Below, piece by piece: positions 34,954 to 44,162 of a stretch of DNA of 64,000 bases. How positions within the stretch are numbered: the first letter of the stretch is position 1; each line of letters begins with the position of its first letter. The stretch is from Caulobacter hibisci (GTDB taxonomy: Bacteria; Pseudomonadota; Alphaproteobacteria; Caulobacterales; Caulobacteraceae): contig NZ_JADWOX010000011.1 of assembly GCF_016135805.1 (NCBI RefSeq), positions 1-64,000 of the forward strand, in the 5' to 3' direction. Made by a program: the position numbers and the translations under genes. Under the pieces are notes generated by a model. That model searched no databases, was not told where the DNA came from, and saw only the letters and a list, made by a program, of their open reading frames with translations.

Positions 34954-36303
34954 TTGTCGCTGTCCAGTCCGTCTCCCCGTCTCTCCGGCCGCCAGCATGT
35001 CGCCGTGGTCGGCTCCGGCATTTCGGGCCTGTCGGCGGCCTGGCTGCTGTCCAAGCAGCACGAGGTGACGCTGTACGAGGCCGACGACCGGCTGGGCGGC
35101 CACGCCCATACGGTGGAGGTCGGCGGAGCGGCGGTGGACACCGGCTTCATCGTCTATAACGAGCCGAACTATCCCAACCTGACGGCGCTGTTCGCGCACC
35201 TGGGCGTCGAGACCGCGGCCAGCGACATGTCGTTCGGCGTGTCGCTCGACGACGGGGCGCTGGAATATTCGTCCACCAAGCTGCTGGCCCAGAAGCGCAA
35301 CCTGGTGAACCCCCGTTTCCTGCGGATGCTGCTCGACGTCGTGCGGTTCTACCGGTCCGGCACGCGCGACGCCCGCCTCCTGGGCGACGACGGGTTCTGC
35401 AGCCTGGCCGACTATCTCGACGCCCAGGGTTTCGGCCGGGCGTTCCAGGAAGACCACCTGCTGCCGCAGGCGGCGGCGATCTGGTCGACCTCGCTGGCCG
35501 ACATCCGCCAGTTCCCGGCCCGGGCCTTCCTGCGCTTCTTCGACAATCACGGCCTGATGCTGCCGATCGACAAGAGGCCGATCTGGCGCACGGTGGCCGG
35601 CGGCAGCAGGCGCTATGTCGAGACCCTGGCGGCCGACACCGACGGCGAGATCCTGCTGTCGCGGCCGGTGCGGCGGATCGAGCGCCACCCCGACCACGTG
35701 ACCATCGAGGACGGACGCGGCGAGGTTCGCCGCTACGACCAGGTGGTGATCGCCGCCCATGCCGACCAGGCCCTGGCCATGCTGGCCAAGCCCACCACGG
35801 AAGAGACGGCTCTGCTGGGCGCCTTCCGCTACAGCCGCAACCGCGCTGTGCTGCATCGCGACCGGGCCCTGATGCCGCGCCGCGCCTCGGCCTGGGCCAG
35901 CTGGAACCACGTCGGTCATCGCGGCGGGGAAGGGCGGGGCGGCGTCACCTACTGGATGAACCGCCTCCAGCCGCTGCCGAGCGCGGACCCGTTCTTCCTG
36001 TCGCTCAATCCCGACCGCGCGCCGGACGCGGCCCTGCACGACCAGGTCTACGAGCATCCGCTGTTCGACGGTGCGGCCATGGCGGCCCAGGCGGACCTGT
36101 GGTCGCTGCAAGGCGTGCGGCGCACCTGGTTCGCCGGGGCCTATTTCGGCTCGGGCTTTCACGAGGACGGGCTTCAGGCCGGCCTGGCGGTGGCCGAGCA
36201 GCTGGGCGGCGGGCGCCGGCCCTGGCAGGTCGCCGATCCGTCGGGCCGCATCACCCTGGGCGCGACGGCGCCGGCCGCCCTGGATGAGGAACTGGTCGCA
36301 TGA
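34954..36303 (+). CDS. COG2907 FAD-dependent oxidoreductase (UfaD-like)
   Basis: 449 residues. TTG 34954 is the start, with AGGAG six bases before it; the nearby ATG is out of frame. The FAD Rossmann motif is VAVVGSGISGLSAAWLLSK, followed by the family blocks DDRLGGHAHTVEVGG and GFIVYNEPNYPNL and by a C-terminal GAYFGSGFHEDGLQAG. Amine-oxidase-fold proteins of this group occur with CFA-like methyltransferases and DUF1365; the Rhodobacter member UfaD desaturates a methylated acyl chain. The ATG of the DUF1365 gene overlaps the stop. Role in fatty-acid modification is inferred from family and context. Confidence 0.87.
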   Translation: MSLSSPSPRLSGRQHVAVVGSGISGLSAAWLLSKQHEVTLYEADDRLGGHAHTVEVGGAAVDTGFIVYNEPNYPNLTALFAHLGVETAASDMSFGVSLDDGALEYSSTKLLAQKRNLVNPRFLRMLLDVVRFYRSGTRDARLLGDDGFCSLADYLDAQGFGRAFQEDHLLPQAAAIWSTSLADIRQFPARAFLRFFDNHGLMLPIDKRPIWRTVAGGSRRYVETLAADTDGEILLSRPVRRIERHPDHVTIEDGRGEVRRYDQVVIAAHADQALAMLAKPTTEETALLGAFRYSRNRAVLHRDRALMPRRASAWASWNHVGHRGGEGRGGVTYWMNRLQPLPSADPFFLSLNPDRAPDAALHDQVYEHPLFDGAAMAAQADLWSLQGVRRTWFAGAYFGSGFHEDGLQAGLAVAEQLGGGRRPWQVADPSGRITLGATAPAALDEELVA

Positions 36304-37085
36304 CCCTGCGCTCGGCCCTCTATTCCGGCCTCGTCGTCCATGACCGCGCCCGGCCGCGCCGCCATCGTCTGAGCTATCGGATCTTCATGCTGCTGCTCGA
36401 TCTCGACGAGATCGAGGCGGCGGGGCGGCGGCTGCGACTGTTCTCGCACAACGGCCCCAACCTGCTCAGCTATCACGACCGCGACCACGCGGGGCGGCGG
36501 CGCGAGCCGGTCAAGCCGCAGATCGAGGCGCTGCTGGAGGCTCACGGCCTGCTCCAGCCCGGCGGCCGCATCGCCGCCCTGTGCATGCCCAGGCTGTTGA
36601 ACCACGGCTTCAACCCGCTGGCGGTCTATTTCCACCACGACCGCGATGACCGGCTGGCGGCGGTGGTCTATGCAGTCAGCAACACCTTCGGCGAGCGGCG
36701 CGACTACGTGCTGCCGGCCGAAGCCCGCGAGGACGGGGTGGTGGTGCAGGGCTGCGACAAGACCTTCTATGTCTCGCCCTTCCTGCCGATGGACTTGCGC
36801 TACGCCTTCGCCCTGGTCCCGCCGCGCGAGGCGGTGCGGATCGGCATCGACGTGCATGACGACGAGGGGCGGGTGCTGGCGGCCAGCTTCACCGGCCGGC
36901 GCGAGCCGTTGACCGACGCGGCCCTGCTGCGGGCGGCCTTGACCCATCCCTGGCAGGTGATCGGGGTGCTGGCGGCGATCCACTGGGAGGCGGTGCGGAT
37001 ACTGCTGAAGGGCTTCCGCTTCTTTCCCAATCCGCGCCTGGCCCTGAAGAAGGCCAGACGGGAAAGCCCCGCGCCGACCGCCTGA
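36300..37085 (+). CDS. DUF1365 family protein
   Basis: 261 residues, with the family segments ALYSGLVVHDRARPRRHRLSY (split by variable residues), PRLLNHGFNPLAVYFHHD, and DKTFYVSPFLPMDLRYAF. Translationally coupled (ATGA) to the COG2907 flavoprotein and next to a terminator. DUF1365 genes are regular partners of that flavoprotein and of CFA-like methyltransferases in sigma-controlled lipid loci; the reaction is not known. Confidence 0.9.
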   Translation: MTLRSALYSGLVVHDRARPRRHRLSYRIFMLLLDLDEIEAAGRRLRLFSHNGPNLLSYHDRDHAGRRREPVKPQIEALLEAHGLLQPGGRIAALCMPRLLNHGFNPLAVYFHHDRDDRLAAVVYAVSNTFGERRDYVLPAEAREDGVVVQGCDKTFYVSPFLPMDLRYAFALVPPREAVRIGIDVHDDEGRVLAASFTGRREPLTDAALLRAALTHPWQVIGVLAAIHWEAVRILLKGFRFFPNPRLALKKARRESPAPTA

Positions 37086-37108
37086 AAAGAACCGGCTGAA
37101 AAGAAAAA

Positions 37109-37135
37109 GGCGGCGCGGGAAGGTCCCGCGCCGCC
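37109..37135 (-). terminator. Bidirectional terminator
   Basis: GGCGGCGCGGG / CCCGCGCCGCC, 11-base stem, five-base loop, preceded on the plus strand by AAAAGAAAAA, which reads as a T-tract on the minus strand. It serves the minus-strand receptor and lies between convergent genes. Confidence 0.85.
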
Positions 37136-37165
37136 AGTCGTCGTCCTTCCGGGGAGGAAGAGCGG

Positions 37166-40100
37166 TCAGAACACGTAGCGGACGCCCATGAAGAACTGGC
37201 GGCCCGGGGCGGCGTATTGGGTGACCACCGGATCGTCGGCATAGCCGAAGCGGTTGCTGGTCTCGTTGGTCAGGTTCAGGGCCTCGGCGCTGAACGACAG
37301 GTTGCTGGTGAACTTGTAGCTGAACGAGGCGTCGACGTTGGTGGTCGACTCGCTGCCCAGGAAGTCGTTGACCAGCGGAGAGTCGCAGTAGCCCGGATTA
37401 CAGCTGCCCGAGGCGATCGGGTACTGGGTGTAGTACTTGGCGCGATAGGCGGTGGAGACGCGCGCCGACCACTTGTCGGTCTCGTAGTAGACGGTGACGT
37501 TGAACGAGTCCGGCGAGGCCCCGGTGAACGGACCCGGCGCCACGACCTGGGCGCGCCCGGGGGTGGTGACGACGCCCGACGAATTGCGGATCTCCAGCGC
37601 GCCCGGATCGATGATGTAGCTGAGTTCCGATTCCAGGTGGGTGTAGTTGGCCTGGACGCCCAGCTTGTCGAGGAACCACGGCAGGAAGGTCAGGTTCTGC
37701 TGGTAGCCGATCTCGAAGCCGCGGATATAGCCGCCCGGCGCGTCGCGGTACTGGCGCACGTCGAAGGTCTGGTTGTTGATGTAGGCGACCTGGGCGTTCT
37801 TCTGGTCGAGCGTCCCGGTGCCGGCGTTGATGCCGATGATCAAGTCGGCGATCGCCTGGGCCGGTAGCACGTCGGCCAGGGTCGAGGAGCTGACGACGGT
37901 CTGCGGGAAGCTGCGGACGTCCTTGTCGAACACCGCGAACGAGATCAGCGACCCCTGGCCGAAGTACCATTCCAGGCTGAGGTCGAGGTTGATGGCGCGG
38001 AACGGCTGGAGCTTGGGATTGCCGACCGTCAGCGTGCCGCCGGTGGTCGAGCCCGAGCTGTTGGGCGCGCTGAAGGCGGTGATGCTGGGCGCCAGGTTGG
38101 CCAGCAGCGGACGCGCCATCACCTTGGCCGCGCCGAAGCGCAGCAGCAGGCTGTCGGTCAGGTCGTAGGCCATGTTCAGCGACGGCAGGACGTCGGTGTA
38201 CTTGTTCTCGCCGTAGATCGGGCGGTTCAGGTTGGTGAAGCCGTAGGAGTCGACCTCGGTGATGGCGTAGCGGGTGCCGACGTTGCCGCGCAGTTCCCGG
38301 TCCAGGACCAGGGTGCGGTAGTCGAACTGCACGTAGGCGCCGGTGTCGGTTTCATCCACGCCGTAGGTGTTGGCCGGGTTCGACAGGGTCGAGGTCCGCC
38401 AGTCGCCCCACTTGTTGATGCACTCGCAATTGAAGTCGAACAACTGCGTGAACTTGTCGAGGTCGGGCGCCAGGAAGGCGGTGGTGGTGCCGGCCGGGAC
38501 GTCCAGGCCGTTGCCCCAGTTGATCAGGCGGCTGGTGGCCGCCACCGAGCTGCCCGCTTCCTTGAACGACGGGTTCAGGGTCTCGCCCGACGAGCCGCCG
38601 GCGCGGCCGGTGCGCGAGGTGAAGAAGCCGTACTTGCGCTGGGTGGCGCCGAACTTGATCGTCAGGTTGTCGTCGGCGTCGTAGGTGAAGTCGAAGCGCG
38701 TGCCGGTGTAGCGGTTGTCGGTCAGCGAGCGGTAGATCCGCAGCGACGAATAGCCCTTCACGAAGTCCCAGTTGGCCGGGTTGGTGGCGTCGAAGCCGAA
38801 ATTGACCAACGGCATCGAGCCGCCGACCCGCTCGTCATAGACGAAGTAGTCGTTGCCGGCCGTACCGTTGCCGGAGTCGAGCTTGAGGTAGTCGGCCAGC
38901 AGGCCGGTGCCCTTGTTGTACGAGCGCGACTTGCCCCACAGGGCGGTCATCCGGAACTTGTCGGTGAACTCGTGTTCCAGGGTCAGCGAGCCCTGCTGGA
39001 AGAAGGTCGTGTAGTACTGCTGGTCGGCGGCCGAGCGGATGTCGACGTTGCCCAGCTTCAGGTAGCTGGCGTTGGCGCCGCTCTCGCTGAGGGCGGCGTC
39101 GATCAGCTTGACGCTGGGACGGCCGATGAACAGGTCGCGCATGGCCAGGCCGTCGGCGCTGGCGATGTAACCCGGCGACAGCGGGTTGTTGTAGTACTCG
39201 TAGGGATCGCGGTTGTTGGGGTTGTAGCTGAACTGGTAGCCCGCGAGCGGCGTCAGGCCGTTCAGCGACTGGCCGCAGTCCAGCGGTTGCGACACCAGGG
39301 TGTTGTTGGCCCCGGTGCTGCCCTCGGTGTAGTTGCAGCCGGCGTAGAGGCCGCGCTTGACGGTGGGCGTGCTGCTGGCGCCGGCCGTGTTGTAGTTGGC
39401 GGTGGTGTTATTGCGGTTCAGGCCGACGGCGCTGATCTGGTAGTTGGTCGAGCTGTTGTAGAAGCGCGAATAGACCCCGTCGAAGGTGATCTTGGTGCGG
39501 TCGGTCGGCTGCCATTGCAGGGCGCCGGTGATGCCCAGGCGCTCCTGCTCCAGCTCCTGCTGGTTGATGGTCGGCAGGGCCGGGATGCGGATCAGCGAGC
39601 CCGGGGCGGTCGTGGTGGTGACGCCGCCGGCGCGGGTCAGCTGGGCGCCGATCGGGTTGTTGATCAGGGCGTAGGCCGTCGGGTTCGAACCGCGCAGGGC
39701 GTTGCAGAGCGCGACGTTGGTGACGTTGACGCCGGGAACGACGCCGTTGTTGCAGGCGGTGCCGGTCGGGGCCGCGAAGCCCTGGCGCTGCAGGATCGAC
39801 GTGCCGTTGGTGTTTAGCGAGGTGCCGGCGAAGGTGGCGCCGCGATAGGTGTAGTCCGACTGGCCGGCCTGGCGGGCGTAGCTGTCGATGGTGCTGTTGC
39901 GCTCGTTGTAGGCCAGCGAGAACAGGGCGCCGAACTGGCCCCAGTTGGTGTCCCAGCGGTCGGAGACCAGGCTGGCGATGCGCGGGTTGTGATGCTTGCC
40001 GGCCTCGTAATAGGCGTCCTGCACCGACAGGGCCAGGCGGCGGCCCTTGAAGTCGAGCGGCCGGCCGGTCTGCAGGTCGACCGTGGCGCCCAGCGAGCCT

Positions 40101-40636
40101 TCGTCGGTCTCGGCCGAGGCGGTCTTCTGGACCTTCAGCGAGTTGAACAGCTCCGAGGCGAAGACGCTGAAATCGAAGCCGCGGGTGCGGTTGCCGCTGG
40201 TGCCCGAGTCGTTCGAGCCGGCGGTCGACAGGGCTTCCAGCCCGTTCAGGCGCACGCGGGTGAAGTCGGGACCCAGGCCGCGGACGGTGATGGTGCGGCC
40301 TTCGCCGTTGTCGCGGTCGATCGACACGCCCGGCAGGCGTTGCAGCGACTCGGCGAGGTTGGCGTCGGGGAAGTCGGCGATGTCCTCGGCGTTGATGGCG
40401 TCGACCATCACGTTCGAGTTGCGTTTGACGCTGAGGGCGCTCTGCAGGGCGGCGCGGTAGCCGGTGACGACCACTTCCTCGACCGTGCTTTCCTCGGTCT
40501 GGGCCGGTGCGGCCGGGGTGGTTTGGGCGAAAGCGGCGCCGGCCATCAGCAGGCTGCCGGCGACGGTCAGAGCGCCGAGCGACGCGCGGTCGCATAGCAC
40601 GCGGGCGCGGCTCCGCCGCGAGGTGACTTGCAACAT
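37166..40636 (-). CDS. Large TonB-dependent receptor (Caulobacter sugar-receptor class)
   Basis: 1156 residues from ATG 40636 (GGGAGGG ribosome site), with a signal peptide ending GAAFAQ, TonB box EEVVVTGYR, plug blocks SLQRLPGVSIDRDNGEGR and VRGLGPDFTRVRLNG, and a barrel ending RYVF. Size and the RDNGEGR plug identify the TIGR01782-type receptors that take up oligosaccharides and other large nutrients. It stands alone apart from a divergent-free promoter holding two identical 14-base repeats, probably bound by a LacI-type regulator encoded elsewhere. Substrate unknown. Confidence 0.9.
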   Translation of the reverse strand: MLQVTSRRSRARVLCDRASLGALTVAGSLLMAGAAFAQTTPAAPAQTEESTVEEVVVTGYRAALQSALSVKRNSNVMVDAINAEDIADFPDANLAESLQRLPGVSIDRDNGEGRTITVRGLGPDFTRVRLNGLEALSTAGSNDSGTSGNRTRGFDFSVFASELFNSLKVQKTASAETDEGSLGATVDLQTGRPLDFKGRRLALSVQDAYYEAGKHHNPRIASLVSDRWDTNWGQFGALFSLAYNERNSTIDSYARQAGQSDYTYRGATFAGTSLNTNGTSILQRQGFAAPTGTACNNGVVPGVNVTNVALCNALRGSNPTAYALINNPIGAQLTRAGGVTTTTAPGSLIRIPALPTINQQELEQERLGITGALQWQPTDRTKITFDGVYSRFYNSSTNYQISAVGLNRNNTTANYNTAGASSTPTVKRGLYAGCNYTEGSTGANNTLVSQPLDCGQSLNGLTPLAGYQFSYNPNNRDPYEYYNNPLSPGYIASADGLAMRDLFIGRPSVKLIDAALSESGANASYLKLGNVDIRSAADQQYYTTFFQQGSLTLEHEFTDKFRMTALWGKSRSYNKGTGLLADYLKLDSGNGTAGNDYFVYDERVGGSMPLVNFGFDATNPANWDFVKGYSSLRIYRSLTDNRYTGTRFDFTYDADDNLTIKFGATQRKYGFFTSRTGRAGGSSGETLNPSFKEAGSSVAATSRLINWGNGLDVPAGTTTAFLAPDLDKFTQLFDFNCECINKWGDWRTSTLSNPANTYGVDETDTGAYVQFDYRTLVLDRELRGNVGTRYAITEVDSYGFTNLNRPIYGENKYTDVLPSLNMAYDLTDSLLLRFGAAKVMARPLLANLAPSITAFSAPNSSGSTTGGTLTVGNPKLQPFRAINLDLSLEWYFGQGSLISFAVFDKDVRSFPQTVVSSSTLADVLPAQAIADLIIGINAGTGTLDQKNAQVAYINNQTFDVRQYRDAPGGYIRGFEIGYQQNLTFLPWFLDKLGVQANYTHLESELSYIIDPGALEIRNSSGVVTTPGRAQVVAPGPFTGASPDSFNVTVYYETDKWSARVSTAYRAKYYTQYPIASGSCNPGYCDSPLVNDFLGSESTTNVDASFSYKFTSNLSFSAEALNLTNETSNRFGYADDPVVTQYAAPGRQFFMGVRYVF

Positions 40637-40715
40637 ATTCCCTCCCAGTTCTTCCCAACGGGCAGGCTCTTGGACGGCCACCCGCATCTATTTCTTGTTG
40701 GTAACGGTAACCGCC

Positions 40716-40750
40716 ACCGGTGTCATTAAAATAGCTACCGGTGTCATTAA
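40716..40750 (-). promoter_or_regulatory. Tandem 14-bp direct repeats (operator-like)
   Basis: ACCGGTGTCATTAA occurs exactly at 40716-40729 and 40737-40750, 21 bases apart (two helical turns), about 80-115 bases upstream of the large receptor. The central ACCGGT is a typical LacI-family core. Confidence 0.6.
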
Positions 40751-40918
40751 GGCGAAACATGGCGTCGGGATCAAATCGAAATCGATCCGCCGATGTCGAT
40801 AATGGCAAATATGCGGGCGGGCGTAGCTTCCAGGCAACAAACCAGCGGTTTCCGAAGCGAGGTTGGGACCGCGCGCCGACCAGCGCGCGGTCCGCCGAAA
40901 GGGACGGCCCGGTCACCA

Positions 40919-40950
40919 AAAGAGCCGGGCGGCGGACCGTCCGGCTCTTT
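40919..40950 (-). terminator. Terminator-like hairpin
   Basis: AAAGAGCCGG / CCGGCTCTTT with an internal GC loop; on the minus strand it follows the secreted-protein gene by about 20 bases and ends in CTCTTTTGG. Confidence 0.5.
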
Positions 40951-40972
40951 CCTGTCGCGCGATCCGCGTGGC

Positions 40973-41677
40973 TCAGCGGGTGATCTTGCCGGGCAGGCTG
41001 AGATCGCCCGAGGCGACGTCGAAGATGTCTGATATGCACAGCAGCGGCGCGTGCAGGTTGGCGTTGACCTTCAGGGCCGAGGTCACGCCGTCGAACTTCA
41101 CCCCCTCGATCGCGCCGATCACCTCGGCCGGGACCTTCACCTCGACGGTGTCGGTCGCCAGCGTGGTCGGATAGGTGGGGCTGTCGATCAGCAGCGGCAC
41201 GCCGGGCCAGGTGGCGGGCATCTTGGGCTTGGTCCCGGCGGGGATGTCGCGGACCTTCAGCGCGCCCTTGCCGCAGGCCTCGTCGGGAACCAGCACCACC
41301 CAGTGCGGATGCCAGACGTGGCGGTTCACACCGCCATAGGCCGCGTCGTCGAAGTCGGGGTGGAAGGTCACCGCCAGGGCCAGGATCCCCTGGTCGCCCT
41401 CGAAGCCGACGCTGCCGCTGTTCAGCGAGGTCGGCCAGACATAGCTCCACACCGCGCTGCCGGAGAACTGGCCGGTGACCTTTGGCTTGAGTTCGCCGGC
41501 CTTGCCGCGCACCTGCACGCGGAAGACCACGTCGGGGCCGATGCTTTTCACCTGCGTGCGCACGATGTCGAACGGGGCGAGGATCGCTTCCTTGGCCGGC
41601 GACACCACGTCCTGGGCCAGGGCCGGAGCGGTCAGGAGGGCCGTGGTCGCGACGGCGGCGCTGAGAAGGCGGAGCAT
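40973..41677 (-). CDS. Hypothetical exported protein
   Basis: 234 residues with a signal peptide ending APALAQD. The mature part looks all-beta, with DVVFRVQVRGKAGELKP, FEGDQGILALAVTFHPDFDD, and a His/Trp-rich RHVWHPHWVVL segment reminiscent of metal or carbohydrate binding surfaces. Two Cys (EACGKG, LLCISD) could form a disulfide. No family recognised. It stands between trmFO and a receptor promoter and appears to be monocistronic. Confidence 0.75.
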   Translation of the reverse strand: MLRLLSAAVATTALLTAPALAQDVVSPAKEAILAPFDIVRTQVKSIGPDVVFRVQVRGKAGELKPKVTGQFSGSAVWSYVWPTSLNSGSVGFEGDQGILALAVTFHPDFDDAAYGGVNRHVWHPHWVVLVPDEACGKGALKVRDIPAGTKPKMPATWPGVPLLIDSPTYPTTLATDTVEVKVPAEVIGAIEGVKFDGVTSALKVNANLHAPLLCISDIFDVASGDLSLPGKITR

Positions 41678-41709
41678 GGGGCGGTCTCGCGAAAGACGCC
41701 GCGACGTTG

Positions 41710-41742
41710 CGCGGCCGGGAACGCCAAGGTTCCACGGCCGCG
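41710..41742. terminator. Hairpin after trmFO
   Basis: CGCGGCCG ... CGGCCGCG with an inner GGAAC/GTTCC stem, lying between the trmFO stop and the next gene on the same strand. No T-tract, so termination is only likely. Confidence 0.4.
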
Positions 41743-41798
41743 CGGTTCCGCCTTGGACGGGGCGGACGCCGTTTTCTTCAAGTCGGGCGAGCGGTCGC

Positions 41799-43211
41799 TC
41801 AGCCGGCGGCCAGCCAGGCCTCCAGGTCCTTCAGGGCCCGCAGGCTCATCAGCCGCTTCTTGGCGCGGCCGCGTTCCTTCAGCGGGATCTTCTTGCCGTC
41901 CTCGTCGACCTTGGGGGCCTCCAGCGGCGGCAGCAGGCCGTAGTTGATGTTCATCGGCTGGAACGAGCCACCCCGGGAGCCTTCTTGCTCGCCCTCCAGG
42001 TGGCCGCCGGTGATGTGCTCGACCAGGGCGCCCAGGGCCGTCGTGGCCGGCGGGGCCTCAAGCGCGCCGCCCTTGCGCTCGGCGGCGGCGAAGCGGCCGG
42101 CCAGCAGGCCGATGGCGGCGCTTTCGACATAGCCCTCGACGCCGGTCACCTGGCCCGCGAAGCGCAGGCGCGGCTGGGCCTTCAGGCGCAGGCCCTTGTC
42201 CAGCAGCTTGGGCGAGTTGATGAAGGTGTTGCGGTGCAGGCCGCCCAGGCGCGCGAACTGGGCGTTCTCCAGGCCCGGGATCATCCGGAAGACGTCGGCC
42301 TGGGCACCATGCTTCAGCTTGGTCTGGAAGCCGACCATGTTCCACAGGGTGCCCAGGGCGTTGTCCTGGCGCAGCTGGACGATGGCGTAGGACTTGACGG
42401 TCGGGTCGCGCGGGTTGGTCAGGCCGACCGGCTTCATCGGGCCGTGGCGCAGGGTCTCGCGGCCGCGCTCGGCCATCACCTCGATCGGCAGGCAGCCGTC
42501 GAAATAGGGGACGTGCTCCCACTCCTTGAACTCGGCCTTGGGGCCATCCAGCAGGGCGTCGATGAAGGCCTCGTACTGCTCCTTGTTCATCGGGCAGTTG
42601 ATGTAGGCGGCCGCGTCGCCGCCGGGGCCTTCCTTGTCGTAGCGCGACTGGCGCCAGGCGACGTCCATGTTGACGGACTCAAGGTGGATGATCGGCGCGA
42701 TGGCGTCGAAGAACGACAGCTGGCCCTCGCCCGACAGGTCGAGCACCGCCTGGGCCAGGGCCGGCGAGGTCAGCGGGCCGGTGGCGACGACGACGCTGTC
42801 CCACTCGGCGGGCGGCAGGCCGGCGATCTCCTCGCGGACGATGGTCACCAGCGGATGGGCTTCCAGGCGACGCGTGACTTCTTGCGAGAAGCCGTCGCGG
42901 TCGACCGCCAGGGCGCCGCCGGCCGGCACCTGGTGCTGGTCGGCCGCCGATAGGATGATCGAGTCGCAGCGCCGCATCTCGGCGTGCAGCAGGCCCACGG
43001 CGTTGAACTGCCAGTCGTCCGACCGGAATGAGTTGGAGCACACCATCTCGGCCAGTCCGTCGGTCTGGTGGGCGTCGGTGGTGACTTTGCCGGTAGCGTC
43101 GTCGCGACGCATTTCGTGCAGGATGACGGGCACGCCGGCCTGGGCGATCTGCCAGGCGGCCTCGGAACCGGCGAGGCCGCCGCCGATCACGTGAATGGGG
43201 GAGGTGGTCAT
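41799..43211 (-). CDS. trmFO: tRNA (uracil-54-C5) methyltransferase, folate/FAD-dependent
   Basis: Makes ribothymidine-54 in the T-loop of tRNA using methylene-tetrahydrofolate and FADH2. 470 residues from ATG 43211. The FAD-binding [17 protein letters not shown] starts the protein, followed by the family signatures [30 protein letters not shown], and [11 protein letters not shown]. This replaces the SAM-dependent TrmA, as in many alphaproteobacteria and Firmicutes. Confidence 0.96.
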   Translation of the reverse strand: MTTSPIHVIGGGLAGSEAAWQIAQAGVPVILHEMRRDDATGKVTTDAHQTDGLAEMVCSNSFRSDDWQFNAVGLLHAEMRRCDSIILSAADQHQVPAGGALAVDRDGFSQEVTRRLEAHPLVTIVREEIAGLPPAEWDSVVVATGPLTSPALAQAVLDLSGEGQLSFFDAIAPIIHLESVNMDVAWRQSRYDKEGPGGDAAAYINCPMNKEQYEAFIDALLDGPKAEFKEWEHVPYFDGCLPIEVMAERGRETLRHGPMKPVGLTNPRDPTVKSYAIVQLRQDNALGTLWNMVGFQTKLKHGAQADVFRMIPGLENAQFARLGGLHRNTFINSPKLLDKGLRLKAQPRLRFAGQVTGVEGYVESAAIGLLAGRFAAAERKGGALEAPPATTALGALVEHITGGHLEGEQEGSRGGSFQPMNINYGLLPPLEAPKVDEDGKKIPLKERGRAKKRLMSLRALKDLEAWLAAG

Positions 43212-43388
43212 GGGCGCCCTCATACCTCCGCCCCGCCCAAGACGGAACCGTCGTTTGGACGGCTTTCGCGTCTCGCGGGGCGACGCGGCGGCCGGGGCGG
43301 CGTAGAATCAACCTCCCGCGCGCGCCGACTCGTCGTCTGATGGCTCGGCGCGGGCTAGGATCTTCCCGGCTGACAGGGTTGGAACGAG

Positions 43389-44162
43389 ATGGGCGAGGCA
43401 GCGATCGGCGCGACGGCGCGGGCCGGGGTCACCGGGGTGACGCGGGACGTGCCGCGCACCTGGGCGGCCCTGGGCGTGGCCAGCCTGGTCGGCCTGGCGG
43501 GCCGCTATGCCGGCGGCGGCTGGGTGCTGCTGGCCGACTTCGTCGCCGCGGCCCTGGCCTATGGCGCGCTCTACCGCGCCGCCTTCGATCGTCCGAGCGG
43601 CCTGGCCGGCCTGCGCTGGGGCCGGGAAGAGGCGCTGCTGGCTGGTGTGCAGCTGCTGCTGGGCCTGATCTTCCTGGTGGTCATCGCCGTGCTGCTGGTG
43701 GTGGTCGGGGCCGTGGCCCTGGGCGTCGCCCGCGCCGCCGCGCCCGGTTTCGACGCCACCTCCAGCGAGGCCTGGAAGGCGGCGCTGTCTGGCCCCCTGG
43801 CCGCCTTCGCCGCGAGTCTGGCGCCGCTGGCCAGCCTGGCGGTCCTGGCCTGGCTGGCCGCGCGGCTGTCGCTGGCCCCTGCCGCCAGCATCGCCGCCGG
43901 GCGGCTGCAGGTGCTCAGCGCCTTCGACCTGACCAAGGGTCGGGCCGGGCTGCTGGTGGCCCTGGGCCTGGTCTTCTACCTGCCCAGCGTGCTGATCGCC
44001 GCCGGCGGCAAGGCGGCCTTCGACGGCCCCGCCGCCCTGGCGGTGCAGGCCGCCGCGGTGGGCCTCTACTATTTCTGCGTCGCGCCGGCCTGGACGGCGG
44101 CGTGCGTCCACGTCTACAGACACGGCCCGAGCTTGGCCGTCGCCGAGCGGACGGAAGCCTGA
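43389..44162 (+). CDS. Membrane protein, paralogue 1 of a tandem trio
   Basis: 257 residues with about five or six membrane helices. Features shared with the next two genes are the mid-protein WLAARLSLAPAASIAAGRLQVLSAFDLTKGR (split here), corresponding to VRLSL ... GKI ... WRLTKGRFW in paralogue 3. It lacks the RRAYLRLG motif of the other two. The stop overlaps the next start by one base (TGATG). Function unknown; resembles glycerophosphoryl-type or YciC-like membrane proteins. Confidence 0.8.
   Translation: MGEAAIGATARAGVTGVTRDVPRTWAALGVASLVGLAGRYAGGGWVLLADFVAAALAYGALYRAAFDRPSGLAGLRWGREEALLAGVQLLLGLIFLVVIAVLLVVVGAVALGVARAAAPGFDATSSEAWKAALSGPLAAFAASLAPLASLAVLAWLAARLSLAPAASIAAGRLQVLSAFDLTKGRAGLLVALGLVFYLPSVLIAAGGKAAFDGPAALAVQAAAVGLYYFCVAPAWTAACVHVYRHGPSLAVAERTEA

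Larger units (their letters stand above)
40637..40972. other. Receptor promoter and downstream terminator, no gene
   Basis: 336 bases. It holds the repeated operator-like motif at 40716-40750, a GGTAACGGTAACC at 40700-40712, GC-rich inverted repeats at 40870-40890, and a terminator-like hairpin at 40919-40950 for the next gene. No coding frame is convincing. Confidence 0.5.
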
